A stretch of DNA of 64,000 nt from Halarsenatibacter sp964630835 (GCA_964630835.1 CAZVZM010000004.1:1-64000); one strand, 5' to 3'; numbered from the stretch's first letter, positions 35,114 to 44,522 are shown. Numbers and translations are program-made. The notes: generated from the sequence alone by a model not told the origin.

Positions 35114-35579
35114 CCTCTCCCTCAGATGCTGCCTCTACTGCTTCAATTATCTGTTTGTATCCCGTGCAGCGGCAGAGATTTCCCTCCAGAGCAGTCCTGA
35201 TATCCTCCCGGTCGGGATCATCATTATCATTAAGGAGAGCTTTAGCCGACATAATCATTCCCGGGGTGCAGAAACCGCACTGCACCGCCTGATGATTGAT
35301 AAATGCCGTCTGCAGGGGATCAAGTTTATCTTCTGTCCCCAGACCCTCAATAGTTATTATGCGGCTGCCCTCCGCCTGAGCTGTGAGGACCAGACAGGAA
35401 TTAACAGCTTCTCCGTCCATTATTACGGTGCAGGCACCGCATTCTCCTATCCCACAGCCTTCCTTGGTGCCTGTTAAATCAAGCCTCTGCCTCAAAGTAT
35501 CCAGCAGACGTTCCCGGGGATCGACCTCGAGGCTCACTTTTTCGGAATTAACAATTAATGCCACGCTAACCTTACTCAT
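35106..35579 (-). CDS. xanthine dehydrogenase-type hydroxylase, 2Fe-2S subunit (complex 2)
   Basis: This 157-residue subunit has CGIGECGACT (near 41-49) and CGFCTPG with CRCTGY, the two 2Fe-2S motifs of the family. I start at ATG 35579, after GGAGG with nine bases spacing; the longer in-frame start at 35606 lacks this. It overlaps the FAD gene by 8 bases. Together with 35572-36447 and 36447-38741 it forms the second complex. Confidence 0.94.
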   Translation of the reverse strand: MSKVSVALIVNSEKVSLEVDPRERLLDTLRQRLDLTGTKEGCGIGECGACTVIMDGEAVNSCLVLTAQAEGSRIITIEGLGTEDKLDPLQTAFINHQAVQCGFCTPGMIMSAKALLNDNDDPDREDIRTALEGNLCRCTGYKQIIEAVEAASEGEGE

Positions 35580-36447
35580 GGTTTTTAACCTCCTCCTGCA
35601 GGGCACTCACTGCTCTCCTCACCAGCGTGGCCAGAGCCGGTTTTTTGTAGGGCGTAGACCAGCGCTCTCCGGTAATATTAACCATCTCCTCTGCAGCCAG
35701 CTCTCCCAGCTCATGAGGATTGAGCCCACCTGCCGGCTCTCCCTGTATTTGAGCTTCCACCCGGGAAAAAGGACGGGGAACGGGAGTGGCTGATCCGGGA
35801 ACAACCCGAATATTCTCCACCATTTCACCCTCAAAGCTGGCTGACACTGCCAGGCTCACCCGGGCTATGGTCATCGCCTGACGCCGGCCTATCTTTTGAA
35901 AATTGCTGAAATCTCTATTTGCGGGCAAAGGAAGGCGAATGCTGGTGAGAATTTCCGTATCCTCCAGCCGGGTTTCATAGGGGCGAACTATAAATTCCTC
36001 GGCCGGCATTATCCTGCATCCGGCTGCGGATGCCAGGACAACTTCAGCATCGCAGGCCACAAGAGGCCCAAAAGTGTCAGCGCAGGCAGCAGCATTGCAG
36101 ATATTACCCCCGATTGTACCTCTGCTGCGCACCTGGGGAGAACCAATAGCTTCAGCAGCCTGCACCAGAGCGGGATAATTATCCTGCAGAACTTCGGAGT
36201 TTACAATGTCAGAGTGAGTGGTGAGGGCACCAATTTTAATCATATCATCTTCGAGCTCTATTTTTCTCAGTTCGGATAATTCGGTCAAATCCAGTATGCC
36301 GGTGTATCCCTCAAGGTAACTATCATCCTCGCGCATATGAACCATAAAATCTGTTCCTCCGGCAATCACTTTTAGCTTTTCCCCGGCCATGAGCTCCAGA
36401 ACATAATCCAGATCGGAACTCCTAAAAAACTCCAGATTTTCCCGCAT
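35572..36447 (-). CDS. xanthine dehydrogenase-type hydroxylase, FAD subunit (complex 2)
   Basis: This 291-residue FAD subunit has VIAGGTDFMVHMRE near residue 29, RSRGTIGGNICNAAACADT near 105 and IGRRQAMTIARVS. The start ATG at 36447 overlaps the stop of the molybdenum subunit by one base (TGATG). A TTG one codon earlier is possible but less likely. The order large-FAD-2Fe-2S differs from complex 1 (FAD-2Fe-2S-large). Confidence 0.92.
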   Translation of the reverse strand: MRENLEFFRSSDLDYVLELMAGEKLKVIAGGTDFMVHMREDDSYLEGYTGILDLTELSELRKIELEDDMIKIGALTTHSDIVNSEVLQDNYPALVQAAEAIGSPQVRSRGTIGGNICNAAACADTFGPLVACDAEVVLASAAGCRIMPAEEFIVRPYETRLEDTEILTSIRLPLPANRDFSNFQKIGRRQAMTIARVSLAVSASFEGEMVENIRVVPGSATPVPRPFSRVEAQIQGEPAGGLNPHELGELAAEEMVNITGERWSTPYKKPALATLVRRAVSALQEEVKNHE

Positions 36448-38741
36448 CAATCATCACCCCTTTTGCTCAGATCCCTTCCGATAAGAACTCTCTCCAGATT
36501 GAGGGGAAGATCGCGGTGTCTATCACCTGTGGCCTGGTTAATAGCGTTGTTTATGGCCGCTCCCCCCAGCTCCATCGCCGGCTCCCCTATGGATTTTGCT
36601 CCGTAGGGCCCGGCAGGATCCGGATTTTCAACAATTACTGCCTCAATCTCGGGGGCATCCTTTGCAGTTGGAATCAGATATTCATCAAAATTTTTGTGTC
36701 CGATGAAGCCCTGAGAAAAGCCCAGATCTTCCATGAGGGCATGACCTAAAGCCATAACAGCTCCTCCGTAAATCTGGCCCTTCACCCCTGCGGGATTTAT
36801 GGCCTTTCCCACATCATGGGCGGCAGCCATATTGAGCACCGAAACCTCTCCCGTGCCTGTATCTACCTCTACCTCGGCTATCTGACAGCCGTAAACGTAG
36901 GTGAAGTAGGGGCGTCCCTGGCCAACCTCCTCATCCCAGGAGATGGGAGGAGCTTTATACCACCCATAAGCAGAAAGAAAAACTCCGCTTTGAAAAGCTG
37001 CAGATGCAAGCTCGGAAAAATCAGCCACCCTGTCACCTGAAATGGTAAATGCGGCGCCGTCCTCTAAAACTATCTCCTCTTCAACTCCGTATTCATCCTC
37101 GACAAATTCCTGCAATACGGTTTTGATGTTGTCAACCGCATTTTTGACGGCATTACCACCAACAAGGGTGCTGCGCGAAGCTACCGTGGAACCGCTTTCA
37201 GGTGAAACGGATGTATCCGTTTCCATGTAAATTATTCTGTCCATATCTATACCCAGCTCTTCAGCCGCAACCTGGGTAAAAGTAGTCTTCAGCCCCTGGC
37301 CATTCTCGGCCAGTCCGCAGTAAACTATTACGCTGCCATCCTTCTGCACTGAAACTATGGCCCCGGCGGCATCCACAGCCTCAGCCCCGAGGCTGACGCC
37401 GCGATAGCTAATGGCCAGACCTATTCCCTTCTTAATTTCTCCTTCCTGAGGCCCTGTATATTGCTCTCTTTTTTCCTGGTATGAAATAGCTTCGCAGGCT
37501 TTATCCATCACCTCATCGAGGCTTACTTCGTGATTATCGAGCTTCTGGCCTGTGGCCGTCAGGCTGTCATTCTGGAGGACATTTCGGCGGCGCAGCTCCA
37601 GCGAGCTCATATTTAGCTCCTCAGCCAGCTCATCCATGAGGGATTCCTGGGCAAAGATGATGGGAGGTGATCCATAGCCGCGCATGGCCCCAGTGTAGGG
37701 ATTGTGTGTGTAATACCCAAAGGTATCGGTTTTAACATTTGAAACCTCATAGGGACCTGTTGCCTGAACGACCGAACGCCAGGTCACAAAAGGGGTCTGA
37801 CAAGCGTAGGCTCCGCTGTCAGCCAAGCATTCTATCTCCATTGCCGTAATATCCCCTTCACTGGTTGCACCAATCTTATACGTCATATTATAGGGGTGGC
37901 GCTTGTACGATTCCTGTATCGACTCCTCCCGGGTGTTGACAATTTTTACCGGCCTGTCAGTTTCCAGCGCCAGCACGGCAGCGCGAGCCGACATTGACGA
38001 TATATTTTCATCTTTTCCTCCAAATGAACCGCCCATATTATCCTGAATTATGCGCACCTGATTGAGATCGGCCTGGAGAACTCTGGCCACGGCATCCCGG
38101 GTGGCATTGGGATTTTGCACCGAACCGTATATTGTTACCAGAGTATTGCGCTCATAGGGGACCACCGTCACCGCCTCAGGTTCCAGATAGGCATGCTCTA
38201 CAAATTGAGTGCTGTATTTTCTCTCCATTACCACATCCGCCTGCTCAAATCCCTCTTCAACGTCACCCCGGCGCAGAGGGTGGTGGATTACCTGGTTGTT
38301 TTCCTCATTCGGCATTACTGTGATAGACTCGGACTCACGGGCCTTAAGGGGATCATGAAGGCTCTCCAGTTCTTCATACTCCACCTCTATAAGCTCCCTC
38401 GCCTCTCTGGCCGTCTGTCGGTCCTCGGCAGCAATCATGGCTACTCCATCGCCTGTGTAAAGAGTTTTCTCCCGGGCCAGCACCTGCTGATTTTTTATGA
38501 TGACTCCAAATGTATTTTCAGGAATATCATCGGCGGTGAGGACCGCTTTTACCCCGGGCATATCCTCAGCCTTTTCCGTCTCGATGCTCAATATGCGGGC
38601 ATGGGGATATTCTGCCCTCAACACGCTCCCGTGGAGCATGCCGGGAAATTTAAGATCGGCTCCAAATTTTGCCCGCCCTGTCACCTTATCCCGGGCATCG
38701 ACTCTGCGCCGGGATTTGTTAACATGAGTTTTCTCGGACAT
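36447..38741 (-). CDS. xanthine dehydrogenase-type hydroxylase, molybdenum subunit (complex 2)
   Basis: This 764-residue subunit has GGSFGGKDENISS near 238, the substrate/cofactor region GAMRGYGSPP near 352 and the catalytic GAKSIGEPAM near 725. It shares the family fold with the 28648 protein but the two differ at many positions around the active site, so they probably act on different purines. GGAGG lies eight bases before the ATG. It is the first of eight overlapping genes and the likely start of the transcript. Confidence 0.93.
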   Translation of the reverse strand: MSEKTHVNKSRRRVDARDKVTGRAKFGADLKFPGMLHGSVLRAEYPHARILSIETEKAEDMPGVKAVLTADDIPENTFGVIIKNQQVLAREKTLYTGDGVAMIAAEDRQTAREARELIEVEYEELESLHDPLKARESESITVMPNEENNQVIHHPLRRGDVEEGFEQADVVMERKYSTQFVEHAYLEPEAVTVVPYERNTLVTIYGSVQNPNATRDAVARVLQADLNQVRIIQDNMGGSFGGKDENISSMSARAAVLALETDRPVKIVNTREESIQESYKRHPYNMTYKIGATSEGDITAMEIECLADSGAYACQTPFVTWRSVVQATGPYEVSNVKTDTFGYYTHNPYTGAMRGYGSPPIIFAQESLMDELAEELNMSSLELRRRNVLQNDSLTATGQKLDNHEVSLDEVMDKACEAISYQEKREQYTGPQEGEIKKGIGLAISYRGVSLGAEAVDAAGAIVSVQKDGSVIVYCGLAENGQGLKTTFTQVAAEELGIDMDRIIYMETDTSVSPESGSTVASRSTLVGGNAVKNAVDNIKTVLQEFVEDEYGVEEEIVLEDGAAFTISGDRVADFSELASAAFQSGVFLSAYGWYKAPPISWDEEVGQGRPYFTYVYGCQIAEVEVDTGTGEVSVLNMAAAHDVGKAINPAGVKGQIYGGAVMALGHALMEDLGFSQGFIGHKNFDEYLIPTAKDAPEIEAVIVENPDPAGPYGAKSIGEPAMELGGAAINNAINQATGDRHRDLPLNLERVLIGRDLSKRGDD

Positions 38742-38828
38742 TTAATTCACCTCCAAAATCTCAGATTATTTTCGATATCAGGAGTTGAAATTCGTTAAGC
38801 TCGCTTTCATAATGTATCTCTGAAAAAA

Positions 38829-38918
38829 ATGAGGCAAAATGAAACTGGAAAACTTTTTCGAAGTCCGGATATGCTCCATCTTGCAAACCGAACTTTATCA
38901 GAGGAGAAATTTCATTTT
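38829..38918 (+). repeat. degenerate copy of the 117-bp palindromic repeat
   Basis: ATGAGGCAAAATGAAACTGG, CTTTTTCGAAGTCCGGAT, a degenerate centre (GCTCCATC) and CAGAGGAGAAATTTCATT line up with both arms in the right order. It is the most decayed nearly complete copy and lies in the 436-base gap upstream of the hydroxylase operon. I saw no other structure in the rest of that gap (38919-39177). Confidence 0.65.
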
Positions 38919-39177
38919 AAAAACATCATGAATTTTAGGATGCAACTTTTTTAAATGCAGGTGCGGACAATATGCAATGTAATTGAGCCAGTTTTGTTGC
39001 CGCTACATTTTTGCTCAATACTTGAAAGATCAAAGCTGACTCTGTAAAAATACTGCACAAATTAATAGTAAAATAATCAAACCTGCAATCCAGAGGATAA
39101 CAATCATCCTGCCTATAAAATTAACCGCGGGGATCATAACTTTAATATTTTGCCGATATCGACTTTAGGCAGTACGG

Positions 39178-40377
39178 TCATACATACGCGGGAAAACAGG
39201 CATAAAACTCTGCCGCCCTCAGGAGATGATCCACAGATACCTGTTCATTGACTGTGTGAGCATATTTTTCTTCTGCAGGTCCAAAACCCACGCAGGGGAT
39301 CCCATTTTTCCCCATGATTGACACACCATTGGTGCTAAAATCCCATTTGTCCACTGCAGGTTCCTCTGCAAACATGTCCCGGTAAGCTGAAACTGCAGCC
39401 TGGATAGCAGGATGATCCTCCTCCAGCACCCAGGTGGAGTAGAACTTCTCCATTTCGTATTCAAATCCTTTATAGCTGGGTCTTGAGTAGCGGGGCACCT
39501 TAACTTCCGCCTCAACACCGGCCCCCTGGACCACCTCTTCGATCTGTTCTATGACGAGTTCTCTGTCCTCGCCGGCGGTGAGCCGTCGGTCTATATGCAG
39601 TTCCGTGCGATTGGGAACTGCATTGAGGCTGGGAGTCTGATTTTTGACATGAGTGGCCACTACTGTGCCTTTTCCGAGAAAATCATCAACCTTAAGGCGG
39701 GGATTGAGATCTTCAATACCTGAAATGATCCGGGCCATCTTATAAAGAGAGTTATCTCCGCGGTTGGGAGCGCTGGCATGGCATGATTCTCCCCCTGTCA
39801 CAACCTTTACCTCCATGCGTCCTCGATGGCCGCGGTGAATATCCAGGCCGGTGGGTTCAGTTATCACAACAAGCTCGGGATCCAAAATTTCCTCGTTGAG
39901 TATATACTCCCAGCAGAGACCTTCACTATCCTCCTCCTGGACGGACCCCACAAAATACAGGCTGAAATCCTCATGGAGTTCCAGATCCTGTATGGCCTTT
40001 CCGGCATAAACCATTGAAGCCATAGCCGCACGCTGATCAGTGGCACCACGTCCGTATATTATACCGTCCTCAAAAAGGCCACCGTGAGGATCGTGATCCC
40101 ATTCCTCCGGATCTCCGATGCCCACCGTATCAATATGAGCATCAAAGGCAAGAACGCGCTCGCCGCTGCCAACCCGGCCATGAACATTGCCCATATCATC
40201 TACAAAAACTCCGGAAAAGCCCGCCTCTTCCATTTCTTGAGCAATTCTTTCCACTATCTCCTCTTCCTGGCAGCTCTCACCGGGAATGCGGACAAGATCC
40301 CGCATGAATTCTACAATATCATCCTCAGATTTATTTATATGATCTTTTATCATCTTTAATGCCCTCTTTTTATCCAC
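39178..40377 (-). CDS. ygeY: YgeY-type M20-family hydrolase
   Basis: This 399-residue zinc hydrolase of the M20 family has FDAHIDTVG (H81, D83), GRGATDQRAAMA, VQEEDSEG and a dimerisation domain in the middle. YgeY proteins are linked to the selenium-dependent molybdenum hydroxylase locus and to anaerobic uric acid breakdown. Reported action is cleavage of an amide or carbamoyl-type bond, with the substrate not firmly known. It begins at GTG 40377, seven bases after GGGAGG. Confidence 0.9.
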   Translation of the reverse strand: MDKKRALKMIKDHINKSEDDIVEFMRDLVRIPGESCQEEEIVERIAQEMEEAGFSGVFVDDMGNVHGRVGSGERVLAFDAHIDTVGIGDPEEWDHDPHGGLFEDGIIYGRGATDQRAAMASMVYAGKAIQDLELHEDFSLYFVGSVQEEDSEGLCWEYILNEEILDPELVVITEPTGLDIHRGHRGRMEVKVVTGGESCHASAPNRGDNSLYKMARIISGIEDLNPRLKVDDFLGKGTVVATHVKNQTPSLNAVPNRTELHIDRRLTAGEDRELVIEQIEEVVQGAGVEAEVKVPRYSRPSYKGFEYEMEKFYSTWVLEEDHPAIQAAVSAYRDMFAEEPAVDKWDFSTNGVSIMGKNGIPCVGFGPAEEKYAHTVNEQVSVDHLLRAAEFYACFPAYV

Positions 40378-40480
40378 CCTGTATGCCTCCCTAAAAGATA
40401 ATTTTGGTCTTCTCTGTGGCCGTGTTGGTGAAATTTACGATATACGCCTGTAAAATGATAGCTGCTCACCTCTTATTATA

Positions 40481-40597
40481 GGAAGCTATGAGGCGAAGTG
40501 ATACTGGAAATTTTTCGAAGCTTAAGTCAGGTCCATGGCCGAAAACTAAACTTAAGCAGAGGAAAAATTTCATTGTGAGCGGTGCCTTCTAGCTTCC
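40481..40597 (+). repeat. full-length 117-bp imperfect palindromic repeat (reference copy)
   Basis: GGAAGCTATGAGGCGAAGTG begins the element and GGTGCCTTCTAGCTTCC ends it, so the ends are inverted repeats. GGAAATTTTTC and GAAAAATTTC form an inner pair, and CCATGG lies at the centre (40533-40538). It aligns without gaps to 44523-44639 and 52455-52571. It lies between ygeY and ygeW. Confidence 0.92.
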
Positions 40598-40646
40598 AGA
40601 AATGAGCATAATTTTAAAACTGTTTTTCTCCAAAAACCGCTGGGCT

Positions 40647-41633
40647 TTACCCTCTTCCGCCCATTGTCAGTGTCATTACAGCCTTGGCAGTGTGCAGTCT
40701 GTTTTCAGCTTCGTCGTAAACCACGGAATTATATCCGTCAATCACGGAATCTTCAACTTCATTGCCTCTGTCCGCAGGCAGAGCATGCATGTAAATTACA
40801 TCCTCTGCAGCCAGATCCATCATCTCTTCTGTGCATTTCCAGTCTCTGTTTTTTTCCAGAAGCTGTGACCCTTTATTATCTTCGGGATCGCTCACCCAGC
40901 TGCCCCAATTTTTGGGAATAACCACGTCGGCATCATGATAGGCTTCTTCCATATCATGAGTTATTTTCAAAGAACCGTTATGGCGTTTGGCGTTTTCTTC
41001 AGCCCGCTCTATAACCCATTCAGGAAGCTCAAACCCCCGGGGATAAGCGAGAGTAACATCCATACCATAGCGAGGAAATAGTTGAACCTGGGAGACGGGC
41101 ACTGATATGGGCTTTTTATGGCTGGTAGCATATGCCCAGATGACGGAAACCTTGAGATTGCTCAACCTCTCCTTTTTTTCCTGAATGGTCATAAGGTCAG
41201 CTGCAGCCTGCATGGGATGGTAGTGATCACACTGCAAGCTCATAACGGGAACCCGGGCATATTCAGCCAGAGTGGTAATGTAATCGTTGCCCACTCCCCA
41301 GTCGCAGTTGCGGCAGGCCAGACCATGTCCGTAGCTGCCCAATATTATGGCGGTATCCTTTGCTACCTCTCCATGGGAAACCTGCATTGTAGAAGTATCA
41401 AGAAAGTTAGCATGCCCTCCCAGCTGAGCAAGCCCGGCTTCCATTGAGTTGCGCGTTCGTGTGGATTCTTCAAAAAACATTAAGAAGGCTGTTTTACCCT
41501 CCAGATAGGGGGTTTTGACGTCCATGGCAAACTTTTTTTTCAGGTCAAATGAGACCTCCATCAGAGTATCTATTTCCTCTTTTTCCCAGTCCTCCAGCGT
41601 AATAAAATCTCTATTTTTAAAAACTGTCTGCAT
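40647..41633 (-). CDS. ygeW: YgeW-type putative carbamoyltransferase
   Basis: This 328-residue protein belongs to the aspartate/ornithine carbamoyltransferase fold: FFEESTRTRNSME holds the carbamoyl phosphate loop STRTR (near residue 56), with HYHPMQAAADLMTI and a late HALPADRGNEV in place of the HCLP of ornithine transcarbamylase. YgeW genes occur beside ygeY and ssnA and the substrate is unknown. Three ATGs lie in tandem (41639, 41636, 41633); GGAGG is best spaced (8 bases) for the third, which I use. Confidence 0.88.
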   Translation of the reverse strand: MQTVFKNRDFITLEDWEKEEIDTLMEVSFDLKKKFAMDVKTPYLEGKTAFLMFFEESTRTRNSMEAGLAQLGGHANFLDTSTMQVSHGEVAKDTAIILGSYGHGLACRNCDWGVGNDYITTLAEYARVPVMSLQCDHYHPMQAAADLMTIQEKKERLSNLKVSVIWAYATSHKKPISVPVSQVQLFPRYGMDVTLAYPRGFELPEWVIERAEENAKRHNGSLKITHDMEEAYHDADVVIPKNWGSWVSDPEDNKGSQLLEKNRDWKCTEEMMDLAAEDVIYMHALPADRGNEVEDSVIDGYNSVVYDEAENRLHTAKAVMTLTMGGRG

Positions 41634-41692
41634 CATCATTGCCTCCTCAAAATAATTTATAGGTCCATGGCAAAAAATTTAATCCTCAATTT

Positions 41693-42958
41693 TCAGGTTT
41701 CTTCACCGGGAAACATATTACGCTCTTTCAATCTGCTTTCCAGGCTTTCAATATCTGGCTCAACCTCCAGCGGCTCTGGAGTCGCGCGGCGGGCATTGTC
41801 GATATCTTTCAGGCCGTTGCCGGTCACCACAAAGGCAATCCGATCATCAGAGGATATTATGCCTTCATGGACCGCTCTGCGAATTCCTGCCAGACCGGCT
41901 GCTCCGGCCGGTTCTGCAAATATTCCTGCAGTTCTCCCCAGCTCTCTCATCATTTCCAAAATTTCTTCATCTCTTACATTTATCATTTCGCCCCCGCTGG
42001 ATTTAACCTCACGGAGAGCCTTTTTATAATTTCGCGGTTTTCCCACGGCAATGCTGTCGGCCATTGTGTCCTCTTCGGCTGTTTTAAGCTCCTCTCCCGA
42101 GTGAAAAGCTTCGGTTATGGGAGCGCATCCCTCCGCCTGAACCCCCAGCAGTTGGGGAACACTGTCCGTAAAACCTATTTCATATAAATCTCTCATACCT
42201 TTACCGGCACCGGCAATGGTGCAGCCATCGCCCACCGAAAAAACAATCCAATCCGGCATATGAAAATCCAGCTGCTCCGCCATCTCCAGCACACAGGTCT
42301 TTTTCCCCTCAACCAGATAGGGATTTATGGCTGCATTGCGGTTGTACCAGCCCCATCGCTCCAGGGCCTGAGCGGAAAGATCGTAAGCCTCCTCATAACT
42401 GCCCTGAACCGAAATGACAGCTGCCCCATAAATAAGCAGCTGAGCCAGCTTACCGCCGGGGGCTCTTCCAGGCACAAAAATTACTGTTTTTATTTCTCCC
42501 CCCAGGGAAGCTGCATTACCTGCCAGCGAAGAAGCGGCATTTCCCGTTGAAGCACAGGAAATAATTTTATTATCCGCTTCCAGAGCTTTAGCTACAGCCA
42601 CAGCGGAAGCCCTGTCCTTAAGGGAGCCAGTTGGATTGAGTCCGTCGCTTTTAATCAGGATGCTATCAGTGCCCAGCTTTTTGGCCAGAGCCGGCATTCG
42701 ATAAAGAGGAGTGTGACCAACTCTGAGAAGAGGACGCCTGACTTCAGATTTTACCGGAATAAGGGGCTCATATCGCCACATTGTCTGGCGAGGATCAGCT
42801 TCAAGGTCCGTTAAAGACCACTCATCTGCGATTTTTTCGTAATCAAACTTTACCTCCAGCAGCCCGTCTTCCTCACAATCATCGCAGAGATACTGCTCCG
42901 GCTCAGGCTCATATTTCTTTCCGCAGTTTATACACTCCAGATCTGTGACATATTTCAT
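41693..42958 (-). CDS. threonine synthase-like PLP enzyme
   Basis: This 421-residue fold-type-II PLP enzyme has an N-terminal zinc ribbon (C9, C12, C25, C28), SLKDRAS with PLP-binding Lys114 and SCASTGNAASSLAGNAA for the phosphate. It is closest in pattern to threonine synthase, but threonine biosynthesis genes are not adjacent. Its partners here are ygeW, ygeY and another PLP enzyme, so it may be a lyase on a diamino or ureido acid from purine breakdown (inference). Confidence 0.8.
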   Translation of the reverse strand: MKYVTDLECINCGKKYEPEPEQYLCDDCEEDGLLEVKFDYEKIADEWSLTDLEADPRQTMWRYEPLIPVKSEVRRPLLRVGHTPLYRMPALAKKLGTDSILIKSDGLNPTGSLKDRASAVAVAKALEADNKIISCASTGNAASSLAGNAASLGGEIKTVIFVPGRAPGGKLAQLLIYGAAVISVQGSYEEAYDLSAQALERWGWYNRNAAINPYLVEGKKTCVLEMAEQLDFHMPDWIVFSVGDGCTIAGAGKGMRDLYEIGFTDSVPQLLGVQAEGCAPITEAFHSGEELKTAEEDTMADSIAVGKPRNYKKALREVKSSGGEMINVRDEEILEMMRELGRTAGIFAEPAGAAGLAGIRRAVHEGIISSDDRIAFVVTGNGLKDIDNARRATPEPLEVEPDIESLESRLKERNMFPGEET

Positions 42959-42961
42959 ATT

Positions 42962-44431
42962 TTATGTCAGCTCCTCCAAAAGTCCGCTCCTCTTGTTAAA
43001 TTTCTCGATCAGATTGTCAATCTCCTCCGTCATATCGTGCAGATCACCCCAGTAATCTTCGTGATCATACCACTGAGCATTGAGCTCCTCGACTTCTCTC
43101 CCCTGCTGTTCAATCCAGGTGTAGTATTTTAAGTTGTGAATGCGCTTTTTTTCATAATAGGAGAGTTCCTGGATGTGATCTATATTTTGGCCCTGCAGGC
43201 ATTTATGAAAATCCACTGCTGCCTGTTCGCGGCCGTACTTCCCGGCAGATGCCATCTCCTCCACCCGGGATTCGTATAGCTCCATGGAATCCGTAAATAC
43301 GGTCATTATCACATCTTCCTCGCCCAGCTCATAATAGCGGGCAAACTTAATTGCCCCCAGCATGTTGGCGATTGAAGATATGCCAAGAAGATCCAGATTT
43401 TCTATTGTCTCCTCGGGCACACCTTCATCAACTAAATAGTTACGCCCCACCTCTGTATTAAACAGCCTGATAAGATTCATGGCATCTCTATCATCGATCC
43501 CCATAACCATATCGGTGTTTCGGACGTTGTGCACCCATGGCACATGTTTATCGCCGATACCCTCTATTCGATGCGCTCCATAGCCATTATACAGCAAAGT
43601 GGGACACTGCAGAGCTTCTCCCACAGCCAGGCGGGCAGGGGGATACTCCTCTTTAACTCTATCCGCAGAACCCAGCGTGCCGGCTGAACCGGAGGTGAGA
43701 ACCACACCTTTCAGCTTTTTGTCTCCAGCGAGACTGGAAAAAGCTTCCAGCATTGCCTCCCCGGTAACCTCGTAATGCCAGAGGTGATTGCCCAGCTCAT
43801 CAAATTGATTGAAAATTTTAATGTCATCGCGATTTTCCTCGAGTTCATGGCATTTATCAAAAATTTCCTTTATATTGCTTTCTGATCCAGGAGTTTTGAT
43901 AACTTCATCAGCAATACCGGAAAGCCACTCAAATCTCTCCCTGCTCATCCCCTCCGGCAGAATGGCTATGGATTTACATCCCAGCAGACGAGAGTTATAC
44001 GCTCCTCCCCGACAGTAATTTCCCGTGGAGGGCCAGACCGCTCTCTCTTCCGCAGGGTCAAATTGTCCGGTAACCAGTTCGGGCACCAGACAACCGTATG
44101 TAGCCCCTACTTTATGCGCGCCGGTGGGAAACCATTTTCCCACCAGAGCTATGATTCGGGCATTTACTCCTGTCAGCGATGAAGGAAGCTCAATGCAGTT
44201 AACACCGTCATAAAGCCCTCCGGTACGGGTTGCCTCATTTTTCCAGGTGATACGAAACAGATTGAGAGGATGTATCTCCCAGAGACCCACATCCTCAAGC
44301 CTGTTCTTGATCTCATCGGGTATTTTCTCAGGGTCTTTCATCTGAGAAAATGTCGGCAGTATCACTTCCTTCTCCTCTGCTATTTTCACCGCTTTGTCCA
44401 GTTTTTCCTCTTCCCCTTTTAGATTAATCAT
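42962..44431 (-). CDS. PLP-dependent fold-type-II enzyme of uncertain substrate
   Basis: This 489-residue PLP enzyme has Lys107 in TGAHKVGATYG, a phosphate loop VLTSGSAGTLGS near residue 245 and a long helical C-terminal tail. It resembles cysteine synthase / tryptophan synthase beta relatives but is longer. The start is ATG 44431, with GGAGG seven bases upstream; the reading frame stays open upstream to 44578 but there it runs through the repeat copy and is not coding. It stops 3 bases from the threonine-synthase-like gene, so the two are probably cotranscribed. Confidence 0.82.
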   Translation of the reverse strand: MINLKGEEEKLDKAVKIAEEKEVILPTFSQMKDPEKIPDEIKNRLEDVGLWEIHPLNLFRITWKNEATRTGGLYDGVNCIELPSSLTGVNARIIALVGKWFPTGAHKVGATYGCLVPELVTGQFDPAEERAVWPSTGNYCRGGAYNSRLLGCKSIAILPEGMSRERFEWLSGIADEVIKTPGSESNIKEIFDKCHELEENRDDIKIFNQFDELGNHLWHYEVTGEAMLEAFSSLAGDKKLKGVVLTSGSAGTLGSADRVKEEYPPARLAVGEALQCPTLLYNGYGAHRIEGIGDKHVPWVHNVRNTDMVMGIDDRDAMNLIRLFNTEVGRNYLVDEGVPEETIENLDLLGISSIANMLGAIKFARYYELGEEDVIMTVFTDSMELYESRVEEMASAGKYGREQAAVDFHKCLQGQNIDHIQELSYYEKKRIHNLKYYTWIEQQGREVEELNAQWYDHEDYWGDLHDMTEEIDNLIEKFNKRSGLLEELT

Positions 44432-44477
44432 GAATACTCCTCCTCCAAGCACCGAATTTTTTAACGGTTCTTCCTGT

Positions 44478-44521
44478 GGTTGATAAATATCGCATAATAT
44501 CTCTATCATGATACTTATGAC
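44478..44521. promoter_or_regulatory. conserved upstream motif with TATCATGATA palindrome (PLP-enzyme side)
   Basis: It carries GGTTGATAAATATCGCATAA and the palindrome TATCATGATA (44504-44513), aligned with 10604-10647 ahead of the Lon-like gene. It directly adjoins the left end of a full repeat copy. Confidence 0.4.
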
Positions 44522-44522
44522 C

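Noticed and set aside
38115..38798. Plus-strand 227-residue frame opposite the molybdenum subunit of complex 2
   Set aside because: It is a shadow of the hydroxylase gene in the reverse frame and has no ribosome site.
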